DNA of 31,957 bases, taken from assembly GCA_009731375.1 (NCBI GenBank), contig BJOX01000346.1, forward strand, positions 57,721 to 89,677. Direction: 5' to 3'. Of this stretch, positions 11,269-21,267 are shown piece by piece. The number at the start of each line of letters is the position of its first letter. Positions within the stretch are counted from its first letter, which is position 1. The position numbers were made by a program, and so were the translations under genes. Origin of the DNA: Paulinella micropora (Eukaryota; Cercozoa; Imbricatea; Euglyphida). The notes below the pieces were generated by a model that saw only the letters and a list, made by a program, of their open reading frames with translations, was not told the origin of the DNA and ran no database searches.

Positions 11269-12895
11269 TTATATCTTGGGGAATTTAAAACATGTTAGGC
11301 AATCAACGTCGCTCAGTTCGCTGATTTTTGGAACGAGCCTCAGGAGACACATCTCCATCTCGGCTGAACCTGCGGCGGTCTTTTGCTCGTTTGCGTTCAA
11401 CGCTGGGAGGATGGCGCCGCTGAGTACCCTCAGAGACTCTGAAACATAATCATTTTCATCGCGATCATCGTTGCGGCGGCTTCTTCTGTAGCGATCACTG
11501 CCGCCGCGCATGGCCGATCCCTTTGCAATTGTCAACTTTTCGCGATATAGGCTCAACTTCTGTTCCAAAGCATTCATTTTGGTCTGCAGTACCTCCGTCT
11601 CCAATTTGGCTACTTCGACCTCACCTTCTGCCTTTGTATATTTTCTTTGCCATTCACTACTTTCCTTTTTGAGCTTCTCCACCTGCTTGTCCGAATCCTT
11701 TTTTGCCTACAGCGACGTCGACACACCAACGACATAAAACCGACGGGTAAAGAGAATCATGACCTTTTCAGCAGCCTCCTTGTCCTGAAGGGCAGCGATT
11801 TCTCCTCCACCGCGGCAGCCTTTTCCTCAGCGTACTTTCTCTTGAGCTATCCAATACAAGGCAAGAGATAAGTAACGAGAGAAAGAAAACAGTACCCTAT
11901 CTGTATTTTTCACTTTATTGTTAAGTTTGGTTATGGCACTCTGCTGACTCTGAAGCCTCGTCTCCAACTCCGTGCACTTCGCGGCGTCCAATTTCAGCTC
12001 ATCGCTGTCATGGTCGCAGGCGTTGTCCACTGCATCTTTAAACTTGGCTTCTAGGTCGGCCACTTTATTATCCAGTCGTACTTTGATCTCGATGAACTTC
12101 TGGGACTTCTCAGCCAAGTTGCAGCCAAACTTTTGATTTTGTCCTTCTTCTCTCCAACGTCCTGAACCAACTAAGTGCACAAGCCAGTCAATGTGATCAT
12201 GAGGAAGGTAGTTTGAAAAAACATAGTACCTCGTTAAGTTTTTTTTTCCAACTCAGCGGATTGGGTCCTGGCATGAATGAATTCCTTCATGGTTGCGTTG
12301 TCGCTGCCGCTGGGGGGCTGGGGAGTATCTGAAACAGGCAGGTCACGCAAAGAAATTGCACGACCTATGTATCCCGCCAATACATCACGGTTTTGCCTGT
12401 CAACGTCAGGGTTAGTGGTAGTAAGATCGAAACGCTTGGGCACATTAGGATCAGCCATCATTTTTGAAAGCATGGACTGCATCTCCTCTGAAGGGAAACA
12501 ATAAATGTCAGAAGTGCGGAAAGATGCAACGTATACTTGCTGCTTGTCGGGGGGGCCAGACAGAAAGGAACCAAGCTGACGTTGATACGTTCTGGTTTTG
12601 TCATTATCCAGTTTTGTAATGTGGCTTCTTCTTCGACGAAGATGCAAAATTCAAATTCCACGTAAACACCCCCGGACCAAGAGGATTGCTGCCGAGCCGA
12701 GCCTTGTCCAGCAAAACAAGCCTTTCCTTTTCCCATTCTCCGCACACCAGCTTGGCAGCGCCAGCTTGTTCAGACCAATCACTTCCAGTCCATGGCTGAC
12801 GAACGAATACGTTCTCGCACGGAGGGTGCGCGTCGAAAAAAACAAAAACAAAAACACAAAAAAAAATTGATTTGTTTTATTTTTTTTGTTGTTTG

Positions 12896-12928
<33 letters not shown>

Positions 12929-13041
12929 TTGTCTGTGTGTTTGAGTGTGTGTGTGGGTGTTTTTTTTACACTGTTTGTGTGTGTGTGTGTGTGTTTTTTT
13001 TGTGTTTTTTTTTGTGTGTTTTTTTTGTGTGTTTTTTTTGT

Positions 13042-13104
<63 letters not shown>

Positions 13105-13407
13105 NNNNNNNNNNNNNNNNNNNNNNNNNNNNNNNNNNNNNNNNNNNNNNNNNNNNNNNNNNNNNNNNNNNNNNNNNNNNNNNNNNNNNNNNNNNNNNNN
13201 NNNNNNNNNNNNNNNNNNNNNNNNNNNNNNNNNNNNNNNNNNNNNNNNNNNNNNNNNNNNNNNNNNNNNNNNNNNNNNNNNNNNNNNNNNNNNNNNNNNN
13301 NNNNNNNNNNNNNNNNNNNNNNNNNNNNNNNNNNNNNACACACACACACACACACACAACACACACACACACACACACACAACACACAACACACACAACA
13401 CACACAC

Positions 13408-13443
<36 letters not shown>

Positions 13444-13866
13444 CACACACACAACACACACACAACACACAGACAACACACAGAGACAAACACCACACAC
13501 AACACACACACACACAAAATTACTTTTACAGTATTGGTGTCAGTTGGATGCTGCTCAAGGCGAGTTTCATCTACCTCCAAATGCAAGAATTCCTTGACAC
13601 GGTTTTCCCTGGTGTCGCCATCGACTATGCCGCAAGGAAGGTCGAAAGCCAACCAGGGTGGAGACTGCAGCGTCAAAGGGAGCAAGGACTTGGAATTCTG
13701 GCCCGAGGTCTGAGCTGTCTGATTCGCAGACGTCCGAGGTCCAAATGCATTCGCCAGTTGGGATGTTGGTCAAAACACTGTGGGGCCTTGCTTGTCGTCG
13801 TCATCTCTTTCAGCTGGAACAGCAGGGAGAGGATTCTTCAGTCCAAGTATCGCCTGCATGTTGCCT
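11269..13866 (-). CDS. Transposon left gene: coiled-coil protein with basic Arg/Ser-rich tail (copy 1, spliced, several frame breaks)
   Basis: Function unknown; an accessory protein of the element, by association. Read on the minus strand, the N-terminal exon runs from about 13,866 (after a TTTTTTAG acceptor) to 13,521 and ends ...TNTVK at a GTAATT donor. A repeat-filled intron with a gap follows, then exon 12,838-12,230 (HPPCENVFVRQPW, then VYVASFRTSDIY). Next come a coiled coil (LETRLQSQQSAITKLNNKVK; EWQRKYTKAEGEVEVAKLET) and a tail with RYRRSRRNDDRDEND. Introns 11,847-11,895 (49 nt) and 11,707-11,763 (57 nt) are clear. Frame breaks of 1 nt are inferred near 13,640, 12,600, 12,246 (A run), 12,135 and 11,810. 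The large intron has no obvious AG acceptor at its 3' end. The homologue at 22,316-24,386 supports the exon order. AATAAA follows the stop on the minus strand at about 11,226-11,231. Confidence 0.7.
12866..13520 (-). repeat. (GT)n/poly(T) filled intron of the left gene with a gap
   Basis: On the plus strand: GTGT tracts, a poly(T) run (about 13,040-13,103), N at 13,105-13,337, then CA tracts to 13,516. It sits where copy 2 has only a 57-nt intron (23,933-23,989) in the same codon position, so it looks like microsatellite growth inside an old intron. Confidence 0.8.
13105..13337. other. Assembly gap, 233 N
   Basis: N run between poly(T) and a CA tract, within the intron of the left gene. Confidence 0.99.
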
Positions 13867-14319
13867 AAAAAATACAACAGACCGTTGAAGAGCAAGGAAT
13901 CAGATGCTATAAGAACAGAGACAATCGGTGGTAAAGAACGTGACCGGTGTTGAAAGGTGTTCTCTTTGTGTCTTTTCGAAGTCGAGAGATGTGGGACTGC
14001 TTTCACCCAACCCGTACACCGTTGCTAAAACCGCCAAAAACTTTCCCAACATTGAGAGGTGTAGTTTTTGTGAAACGACACAAAATGAGGAGGTATTCAC
14101 TAGTGAGAGCAGCGGCCCACCCGTAACGAAATTTTCTTGAATTTTTACACCACCGTACACCGTCGTACACCAACACAACACCCACAGTACACTAGCTTAC
14201 ACCTTTCAATCTCCTGCTTGCTGTGCTTATTTTTACTATACACAATTCACTGTGTGATCTGTCTTTCACTTTCCCCTTCTGATCCATAATTTTCTACCCC
14301 AAATTCTTGCAGTAGTTGT
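13867..14319. promoter_or_regulatory. Intergenic region between divergent transposon genes
   Basis: About 450 bp separate the two gene starts, so it should hold both promoters and perhaps an upstream exon of the left gene. It contains TACACCTTTCA at about 14,201, GTTGAAAGGTGTTC at about 13,949, and several GTACACC motifs (about 14,012, 14,155, 14,165). These resemble the TACACCTTTCA units of the terminal repeats. No core promoter motif is certain. Confidence 0.45.
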
Positions 14320-14886
14320 ATGCTGCGGCCAAAAGGAAAATGGAAGGCAAACGAAGTGCGCATAGCTGCTCAAAAGCTCTCAGCGCGGCAACTGGTTTTT
14401 ATTTTTTTTCTGTATTTGGCTTGTCTTATCGTTTCATGCTGGTGGTGTAGGCCGATGCTGCTCTCGGGCTGCCATCTTCGACTTCAACTACCTCGGCACA
14501 TAGCATACTTCTTTGCCATTCACTGCTTCCAGTCAGCAAATGAGCTTCAGTGTGGAAAAACTATGTGGGAATGTCGAGCAAGGGCTTGATGTTTCGTTTT
14601 GCCTTAAGCAAAAGTCCAATCTGTTGCCTCCTCCCAAGCCATCATCTCAGCTTACAGCAGTAAATCGTGTCATGCATGTCCTGGAATCAGAGGCGGGGCG
14701 AATGCAGTCAAATGATGTCATCTCCGAGCTGGCCAAATGTGGTTTTAGTTCTATAGTAAGAATTCGTGAGGATACAGCAGGCATTGAGGATCCATCTCCG
14801 TCCACTGTGCCGCCTTATGTGTCGTCTTTGGTAGGGGAGGTTCTCTCTTTCTCTATCTTTTCTCTCCTCTCTCTCTCTCTCTCTCG

Positions 14887-14917
<31 letters not shown>

Positions 14918-14947
14918 CTCTTCCTCTCTTCCTCTCTTCTCTCTTCT

Positions 14948-14985
<38 letters not shown>

Positions 14986-14989
14986 TCTT

Positions 14990-15021
<32 letters not shown>

Positions 15022-15030
15022 CTTCTCTCT

Positions 15031-15062
<32 letters not shown>

Positions 15063-15101
15063 CTTTCTCTCTCTCTCTTCTCTCTCTTCTCTCTCTTTTC
15101 T

Positions 15102-15149
<48 letters not shown>

Positions 15150-15599
15150 CCTCTATCTCTGACATGTAAATTTTGCACATACTAAGAGAGAGAGGAGAAA
15201 TAAGAAAGAGCATGTGTGTATCGTTTTGTGTATTAGTATGTGCAAAATTTGCATGTAAAAAAAAGAAAAAAAAACAACAAAAAAAAACACTCACACACAC
15301 ANNNNNNNNNNNNNNNNNNNNNNNNNNNNNNNNNNNNNNNNNNNNNNNNNNNNNNNNNNNNNNNNNNNNNNNNNNNNNNNNNNNNNNNNNNNNNNNNNNN
15401 NNNNNNNNNNNNNNNNNNNNNNNNNNNNNNNNNNNNNNNNNNNNNNNNNNNNNNNNNNNNNNNNNNNNNNNNNNNNNNNNNNNNNNNNNNNNNNNNNNNN
15501 NNNNNNNNNNNNNNNNNNNNNNNNNNNNNNNNNNNNNNNNNNNNNNNNNNNNNNNNNNNNNNNNNNNNNNNNNNNNNNNNNNNNNNNNNNNNNNNNNNN

Positions 15600-15644
<45 letters not shown>

Positions 15645-16400
15645 CACACAAAACTAGACACACATGCTCTTTCTTATTTTTCCTCTCTCTCTTTCTTTTT
15701 TTTAGGTGCGACATTTGTTTGATCTTGGTCCTTTGTCAGCCACGCTCCTGGGTTGGGAATCTCAGTCTTTTAGCCTCTTTCTCAGCAGCAGTTTTGCCAG
15801 TGTTCCTGTCCAGTACGATCCCATCAGCCTTCAATTAGGTATGGATGCTTTTGGAATAGAGGAGTATTTTGCTTATGCCCATTCATCACACGATCGGCAC
15901 ATTCGTTCGGGACACCAGTACGTCTTATATTGCACAGACGCCAAGGCATACCAGCAATATTGTGCAGATTACAAAAGCTTTAAAACCGTTTTACCAGCCA
16001 TTTGGAAGGCCATGCAGGATGGGGAGGGATTCGATTTTGAGCCAAGGAAAAGGAAACGAAGGACTGAGGAGCAGCTTAAATTAGCATTTGAGGCAGGTGA
16101 GGAAGGAATCTGGCGGTGTGACGGGTGCAACCCTCCCAGCTACCATATCATCCGTCTGGATTGGAAGGGCAAGGATCACAAGTGCAGGCAGAGCTTACTC
16201 CAACGGATGCCCAGCAAAGCAAAGAGGCCTTTTCAGTCATTTGCAGTCAGCCCAAGATTGCAGGATCAGCCAGCTCGGTTGCATAATAATCTGTCTGTGT
16301 GCAAGGAGTATTTGTTAGAGAGGGAGAAGTCGCAGCTTCTTAGCAAGTTTCTGTTTCGGTTTTCCCACGTCGGCTACTCAGTCAGCAGGGGTCACATTTG

Positions 16401-16446
<46 letters not shown>

Positions 16447-17919
16447 CCGTCTGTCTCTCTCTTTCTCATTTCTTCTTGCTCGCAATCAGTTCAGTTGGAT
16501 TGACCCCCGATTTTGTACCGTTGTTTGGATCTTCTCCTTTTTTCAGAGCGGATCTAAGCAACGAGTACAATCTTTACATTTTCAGCCTCGTTCTGAGATC
16601 GTCCCGCCACGGTTGAGACTGTCACACTACGTTTGACTAATACAAATCTTATAGGACTCCAATCTTCAATGAAAGTCAAAGGCGATTAAAAGTGACCCAG
16701 CTGCGGTTTTCTTGGAACAAGCGGACTTGGTACATCCCAAATCAACCTTTACAAAACTCATTGCTCCTCCACTACGTTCTGACTTTACCCGTTTCACACA
16801 GCAGTTGTGGATTGAACAGAGTCACAGCAAAGTCTGGAACAAGTGTCCGACATGTATCGAATATACAAAAGACACTGCCAGGCTTGCTGCGTTTCAGGAG
16901 AAAGAAGAGGTATAAATTATTGCCGTACAGAGTTATTTCTAATGAGGAGGAGGAAGAGAAAGAAGCGTTGATGGCCAAACTCAAAAAATCCGAGCATCAT
17001 TTCCGTGCCAAACGAAATACTGAGTTTTACGCTCAAGACTTAGAGACTATAAGAGATGATGCCCGAACTGCAATCATTGTTGTAGATTTTTCCAGAATGA
17101 GCGTTGGAGGAGGGAAAACCAAAGATGTGAACGATTGCATAGCTGTGGTTTTAAAAGGTTATGAAAGAGGAGGCGTGAAGAGAAAGTATGTTGACACACT
17201 ACCTCACAAAGACGACGCTTACACATCCAATGACTATCATTTCTTTCGTCTATGGTTGTCTGAGATTTTAGAGAAAAAGATCAAAGGCATGGGGGTGGTG
17301 AAAGTGATATTATGGTCAGACGGTGGAAGGAAACATTTCAAGCAAAGGTTTGCTTTGGCCGAGTTCAGTTTAATAAGAAAAAAACATGAGTGGCTACACT
17401 CAGCTGTTTGGAATTGTTGGGCATCTTATCACGGGAAAGCTTTATGCGACTCCCATGCAGGAAAGATAGCAGAGATGGTGGCCTACATGGCTTTTCACCA
17501 TGATTGGGTGTGGCAAGATTCGCGTGACTTGGCACACCTGATCCGGACTTATCTTTCCAACTCCGAAGTTATGGTCTTTGATGGTTTGATCGACCGATCA
17601 GAGAACCTCAAGCATAACGTCATAGGCATTACCGATCTTTGGAATTATCATTTTTTTTGAAAGCACTGACACTCCAGGGAAGCTCAAAATCGCGACTTTT
17701 CGTGATGAGCCTACCATCGTCTGGGCTTTCAAACTCAAGGATTCCGGCTCCTCTCGTGCTCCTGTTTGGGTGCCTAATGCAGCAGCACTAGCACCAACTT
17801 CTTCTAGGCCTATTGAACCTAAAATTGAGCGGCCTTCGTATGTGCCTGATTCACATGTTCGCGCTCAGCGTGTTGAGCAAGAAAGACACCTAGGTCGCAA
17901 GCGTCGTAGGGACTGGTAG
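14320..17919 (+). CDS. Transposon right gene: putative DDE/RNase H-like transposase (copy 1, spliced, several frame breaks)
   Basis: Starts at MLRPKGKWK. Exons: 14,320-14,394; 14,451-14,839; 15,706-16,390; 16,495-16,909; 16,947-17,919. Introns are 56, 866 (repeat-filled, with gap), 104 (CT-rich) and 37 nt. An N-terminal region shared with copy 2 includes SHDRHIRSG and a Cys pair (WRCDGCNPPSYH). A second Cys pair is KCPTC (about 16,845). The C-terminal core has D at 17,085 (VVDFSRMS), D at 17,319 (LWSDGGRKHFK) and HGKALCDSHAG with D at 17,448. This order fits a DDE-type fold; the catalytic assignment is inference. One-nt breaks are inferred near 14,540, 16,613 and 16,687 and at the T run 17,651-17,658; past the last, the frame continues to GRKRRRDW and a TAG at 17,917. 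AATAAA follows within 3 nt. Confidence 0.8.
15163..15255. repeat. Nested inverted repeats inside the intron
   Basis: CATGTAAATTTTGCACATAC (15,163) is inverted at 15,233-15,255. The stretch between, GAGGAGAAATAAGAAAGAGC (about 15,192), recurs inverted at about 15,659-15,694 beyond the gap. The gap therefore lies inside a palindromic region, which may explain why assembly failed. Confidence 0.75.
15302..15599. other. Assembly gap, 298 N
   Basis: N run between a CA tract and a poly(A) run in the copy 1 intron. Confidence 0.99.
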
Positions 17920-17921
17920 TT

Positions 17922-17927
17922 AATAAA
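17922..17927 (+). terminator. Likely poly(A) signal AATAAA
   Basis: AATAAA lies three bases after the TAG stop of the right gene, just before the inner end of the right terminal repeat. Placement suggests a very short 3' UTR; functional use is not shown. Confidence 0.5.
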
Positions 17928-17936
17928 ACGTTTTTT

Positions 17937-18580
17937 CAACTGTTAGAAATTCAAAAATAATTTGAATTTGAAATTAAAAAATATCAAAATAATTAAATAA
18001 GTGAATATATTATTTAGTTTTATTAATTAATATATTTTACAATTTTAATTCAAGTTACTTCAAGTTGCCACCGTTCAGTCCCGAGAGTAACTGTCTCACT
18101 AACGGTTATAAATTCAAATATAATTTGAATTTGAAATTCAAGAACATCAAAATCATAATAAATAAATTTATTATTTAGTTTTACTGCAAAAAAGTGTAAG
18201 AAAGGTTATGAAGGTGTATGAAAGGTGTATGAAAGGTGTATGAAAGGTGTAAACGACCGTTAAGCAGTTTGAAAATTTGAAATAATTTCACAACTTTAAA
18301 GGAAGTAGTTTGAATATGTTTTCCAATAATTACACTAAATTTTTTTTTGAAAACAACACATCCTGTGCGCTCGAAAACTAGACCAGAACGTTAATTATTG
18401 TATTTTTGGTGTAAAATGAGATAACAGTCGAAAAAACCGTTATAAGTAACGGAAAAAGTTGCGGATTTCACCCACAAACTTTTTTTAACGCTTTAATATG
18501 AATTAATCTTTGATTTCGTCATGAAAAATATATATTTCAATGTATGAAAAAATCCTGAAGGTCAGCCTGCGGGTTGGCCC
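17937..18580. repeat. Right terminal inverted repeat of the large transposon
   Basis: Reverse complement of 10,264-10,907, ending GTCAGCCTGCGGGTTGGCCC, with 14 further bases (TTACTATATCCTGT) matching the MITE-split left end. The two arms are very similar, which argues for a fairly recent insertion or for homogenisation between arms. Confidence 0.9.
18209..18253. repeat. Four-copy array of the TACACCTTTCA unit, inverted, in the right terminal repeat
   Basis: GGTGTATGAAA units in tandem; the left arm has five. The copy-number difference between arms shows the array is still changing. Confidence 0.8.
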
Positions 18581-18594
18581 TTACTATATCCTGT

Positions 18595-19490
18595 TTCCCA
18601 ACCGTGATAGTAAACCGCTTCCTGCTCCGACTCCAACATTGGCTCGTGCCTGTCGCCGCAAGAACTGAACCGATAACCCTTCCGATATATACCAATTAGG
18701 GGCAAGTGGCGGCATGCTTCATATCTCTCGCGCATCCAAAGCATGTCCGATCATCTACTACAAGTTTTGACTCATGACGAATATCGCCTCGATAACCGGA
18801 TACCCTAACTATGCTCATGCGATAAAGCAAGCGGTACGAACAGCATATTAATATAAACCATAGTCTCCGCCAAGAAAACATCAGTATATTCAAGTTATGG
18901 AGCAGGAGGGGGGGGGGAGGGGGGGGGTGTTTTGAAGTATTCGAATGCCAGTAAGGGTTATCGGCCCTCACCCGTCTATTATGCGAGCTCATTTTTTCCT
19001 CTCCGTCATTGATGCTCTCGTCAACTGCAATCCCCTTTTTCGAAAGATACGTACGCTTCTACCAATTGCTTCTTACCAGACATCGACCAGTACACCCAAC
19101 TTGATCACTTACAGAAACATGATCGCCAGGTTTCAGTCGTTTACTGTATTTTTTCTCACAAAACCAAACTTGACTATGTGGGCGAATCTACAGCATGGAC
19201 GACCCGCACAAAAGACTAATTCCGATCGATGCAACGCAGTGACCTTAATTACCTCCTAAGAGTTACCAGACTTGGCCGCCTCGGCGGGAGCGTAGGCTTC
19301 CATCAGTGTTGTGTCCCGAATTCAAAAATTGGCCTAAATTCAAAAGAATTTCAAAGTCCCGAATTCAAAAAACCTCAAAAACTTCTTTTCAACGTATCCT
19401 TTTTGCCCCAGGTTTTCACTAAACACATTGAAATCAAATTCTCTACAAAAAAATTTTCAACCAAAATTTGTGTGGCTTACTACGTCGAGG
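18595..19490. other. Non-repetitive flank, no supported gene
   Basis: Mixed-composition DNA with a G-rich run at about 18,905-18,929. Several frames of 60-104 codons exist on both strands, but none has recognisable domains or consistent splice sites. A short stretch at 19,319-19,380 repeats the motif GAATTCAAAA. Confidence 0.6.
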
Positions 19491-19520
19491 TGGGCTCTCA
19501 GGTAGGTACCCATCTGGTTT

Positions 19521-19835
19521 CCAGCTTACCCCAGCCCAACCTCCACCTTCCTGCCTCCAACCTACATTGCCCGCTTCACAAACACACTCTCCTCACCAAC
19601 CCTAGGCCTGCCCCTCCTCACGCCGCCCCTCCTTAGGTACAGGTAGCCTCTCCGGTGCAGGTAGAAAAACACTGGTTTCCAGCTAATACCCCAGCCCAGC
19701 TTACCCCAGCCCAACCTCCACCTTCCTGCCTCCAACCTACACTGCCCGCTTCAGAAACACACTCTCCTCACCAACCCCGCCCCTCCCTCACGCCGCCCCG
19801 CCTTGGGTACAGGTAGCCTCTCCGGTACAGGTCGG
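19521..19835. repeat. GC-rich tandem duplication, period about 170 bp
   Basis: The sequence from TACCCCAGCCCAACCTCCAC to GCCTCTCCGG(T)G/ACAGGT occurs at about 19,528-19,660 and 19,702-19,832, with small deletions and substitutions (an extra AGGCCTG segment in the first copy). The second copy overlaps the 3' end of the minus-strand frame at 19,768-20,988, so the duplication may have created or replaced that frame's end. Confidence 0.8.
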
Positions 19836-20988
19836 GGTCATCATCTTCAAGGGGGTCACTGGAAGTGTAGTAGGCTGAGATTTTTGTTAGGGGAAGTGAT
19901 CTAGATGGGAAGAGTATTGCATGAGGATTGCGTAAGTGAGCAAGGGGGACCGGGGAGTAATCTTCGCCATCTTCTTCTCCCTCCATCGCCAAGCTTTCTG
20001 TTTCTTGCTTTAACGTGCTCGAATCCTTTGTTGGTAGTCGAGGTGGTTGTGTGTTCGGCGGGGTAGGCGGGGTAGGGGAGCGTGAGCCTGAGGAGGAGCT
20101 TGATTGAGATTATTCTTCATCTAGGGTCTGGGCTTTCTTCGTTTGTTGCGGCGTGCCTTTTCGTTTTTCTACAGGTGCTTTTTCCTGATGTGGCTTTCCC
20201 GTAGCGGTTGCAGTTTAATCGGTTGTAGAGCTCGTTTTTGCTTTCTTGGCCAAATCTTCTGTTTCAGATTGGGTGGTCGGTTGTTTGCGTCTGAGTACAG
20301 CCGGTGCAGGCTGTTGCTCGATTACTGTCGGTCGGTCAGATGCACTTGTTGATTGTAGTTTACGTTGCACCACTGGGTTGAGAGGGACTTGGCGATAGCC
20401 TGGGAGGATACATTTGGCGTCTTCGTAGTGAGAGTGAATGTAGTCGAACATAGAAAGAAGTGCATTTGCCAGGCAGTCGTTGAGTGATTTTCCCATTCTC
20501 CAGTGGTTGCGTTGTTGATCTACAGATTTCCTAAGTGTTTCGAACCAAAGGCTGGAAATTTTGGAGAAGTAGGAGTTTCGTCTGATTTCATTTTCAGAAA
20601 GGGCCTCGTTCGGTTTAGTACCAAGTTCGCGTTCCTCTGACGTATGAGCAGTATGTAGGCGATCATATAGATGTGCAACTAACTTCCAAGACCAGTAGCT
20701 GTTTTCAGAGAGTAGGTAGATCATGCCTTCGAACAATATACATCTCAGATCTGCATCTTCCAGCATTCTGACGTGTCAACTTCTTGCGGCTTCAATCATT
20801 GCCTTGCTTAGTGCTTCCCTCTTGGTCTGGCTAGTTGACTGGTCTTGTATTTGTGAGACAAGAGTTTCAATAAAGGAGCGGTGTGCACCACCATAGAAGG
20901 GGATGAGAAGTGGGGGGCGTGACAGGATATAATGCCAGCTAACATGCAAGCTAAGTCTAAAGATTTTGAAAACTGATGTGAGTAGCAT
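19768..20988 (-). pseudogene. Unrecognised 407-codon frame with three internal stops
   Basis: Three open stretches (20,988-20,779; 20,766-20,218; then to 19,768) are all in the same reading frame, separated only by TGA (20,776-20,778), TAA (20,215-20,217) and a TAA near 20,108. No frameshift is needed. The first stretch contains PFYGGAHRSFIETLV, the second WFETLRKSVDQQRNHWRMGK and a basic KKAKTSS tail, the third a Ser/Pro-rich linker (SPTPPTPPNTQPPR) and an acidic segment (EGEEDGEDYSPVP). A TTTAG near 20,960 could be a splice acceptor, so upstream exons are possible. I recognise no family. Each stop could arise from CAA or CGA by one C-to-T change, so nonsense decay is the simplest reading; readthrough or several genes are alternatives. 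Confidence 0.55.
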
Positions 20989-21267
20989 GGCAATGAAAGA
21001 TTTTAATACTGTATTTTGAATATTTTAAACAAAAAAAAGTTCAAAAAATTTGAATTTCTAGACGTTACATCTGTTTTCGACCGTTAGCTATATTTTGGCT
21101 AGATTGTGGTTTGGGCTTGCCTGAGCCTAGTTTTTCTTTGTTTTATGTTGTTTTACATCAAAATCAACGTAATCATATTGAGTTCATTAAATTCTAATTA
21201 TATTACTTCAAATTCAAATTCAAATTCAAATGTGACTAGAAATTTTTAAATTGGTTACTGAAAGCAG
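20989..21267. other. AT-rich spacer
   Basis: No gene or repeat beyond a short (AAATTC)n-like run at about 21,210-21,231. Confidence 0.5.

Larger units (their letters stand above)
14840..15705 (+). repeat. Microsatellite-filled intron present only in copy 1
   Basis: Donor GAG|GTTCTC, acceptor TTTTTTTAG|GTGCGA. It contains about 330 bp of CT-rich repeat, inverted repeats, a 298-N gap (15,302-15,599), poly(A) and (CA)n. In copy 2 the same codons are uninterrupted (GGAGAGGTGCAG at about 25,407), so the intron was gained in copy 1 or lost from copy 2. Boundaries AG|GT...AG|GT look like a duplicated AGGT. Confidence 0.8.
9974..18594. mobile_element. Large two-gene DNA transposon with long terminal inverted repeats (copy 1)
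   Basis: The ends are inverted copies: ACAGGATATA at 9,974-9,983 continues, after an inserted MITE, as GTAGGGGCCAACCCGCAGG from 10,260; the right end is its near-perfect reverse complement ending ...GGCCCTTACTATATCCTGT at 18,594. Inside are two divergent spliced genes: a minus-strand coiled-coil protein (11,269-13,866) and a plus-strand protein with a DDE/RNase H-like core (14,320-17,919). No clear target-site duplication is visible. Each gene carries several 1-nt disruptions, so this copy may be inactive unless they are sequence errors. Homology to a second module at 22,316-26,740 shows that both genes travel together. I cannot assign a superfamily. Confidence 0.85.

Noticed and set aside
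16692-16910. Plus-strand frame MTQLRFSWNKR... as the transposase start
   Set aside because: Comparison of frames shows the true coding path upstream of the 37-nt intron is another frame (FLEQADLVHPKST ... KCPTC); the upstream part of this frame is a shadow.
9974-18594. Polinton/Maverick or virus-derived element
   Set aside because: Size and long terminal repeats would allow it, but there is no DNA polymerase B, ATPase, capsid or retroviral-type integrase signature.
9974-18594. Target-site duplication flanking the large transposon
   Set aside because: I compared the flanks at several possible end positions (for example ...AACCTCG and TTCCCAAC...) and found no convincing direct repeat of 2-9 bp.
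18562-18992. Two overlapping minus-strand frames of 60 and 98 codons
   Set aside because: One crosses the transposon terminus, the other a G-rich run; neither shows splice-consistent extension or a domain.
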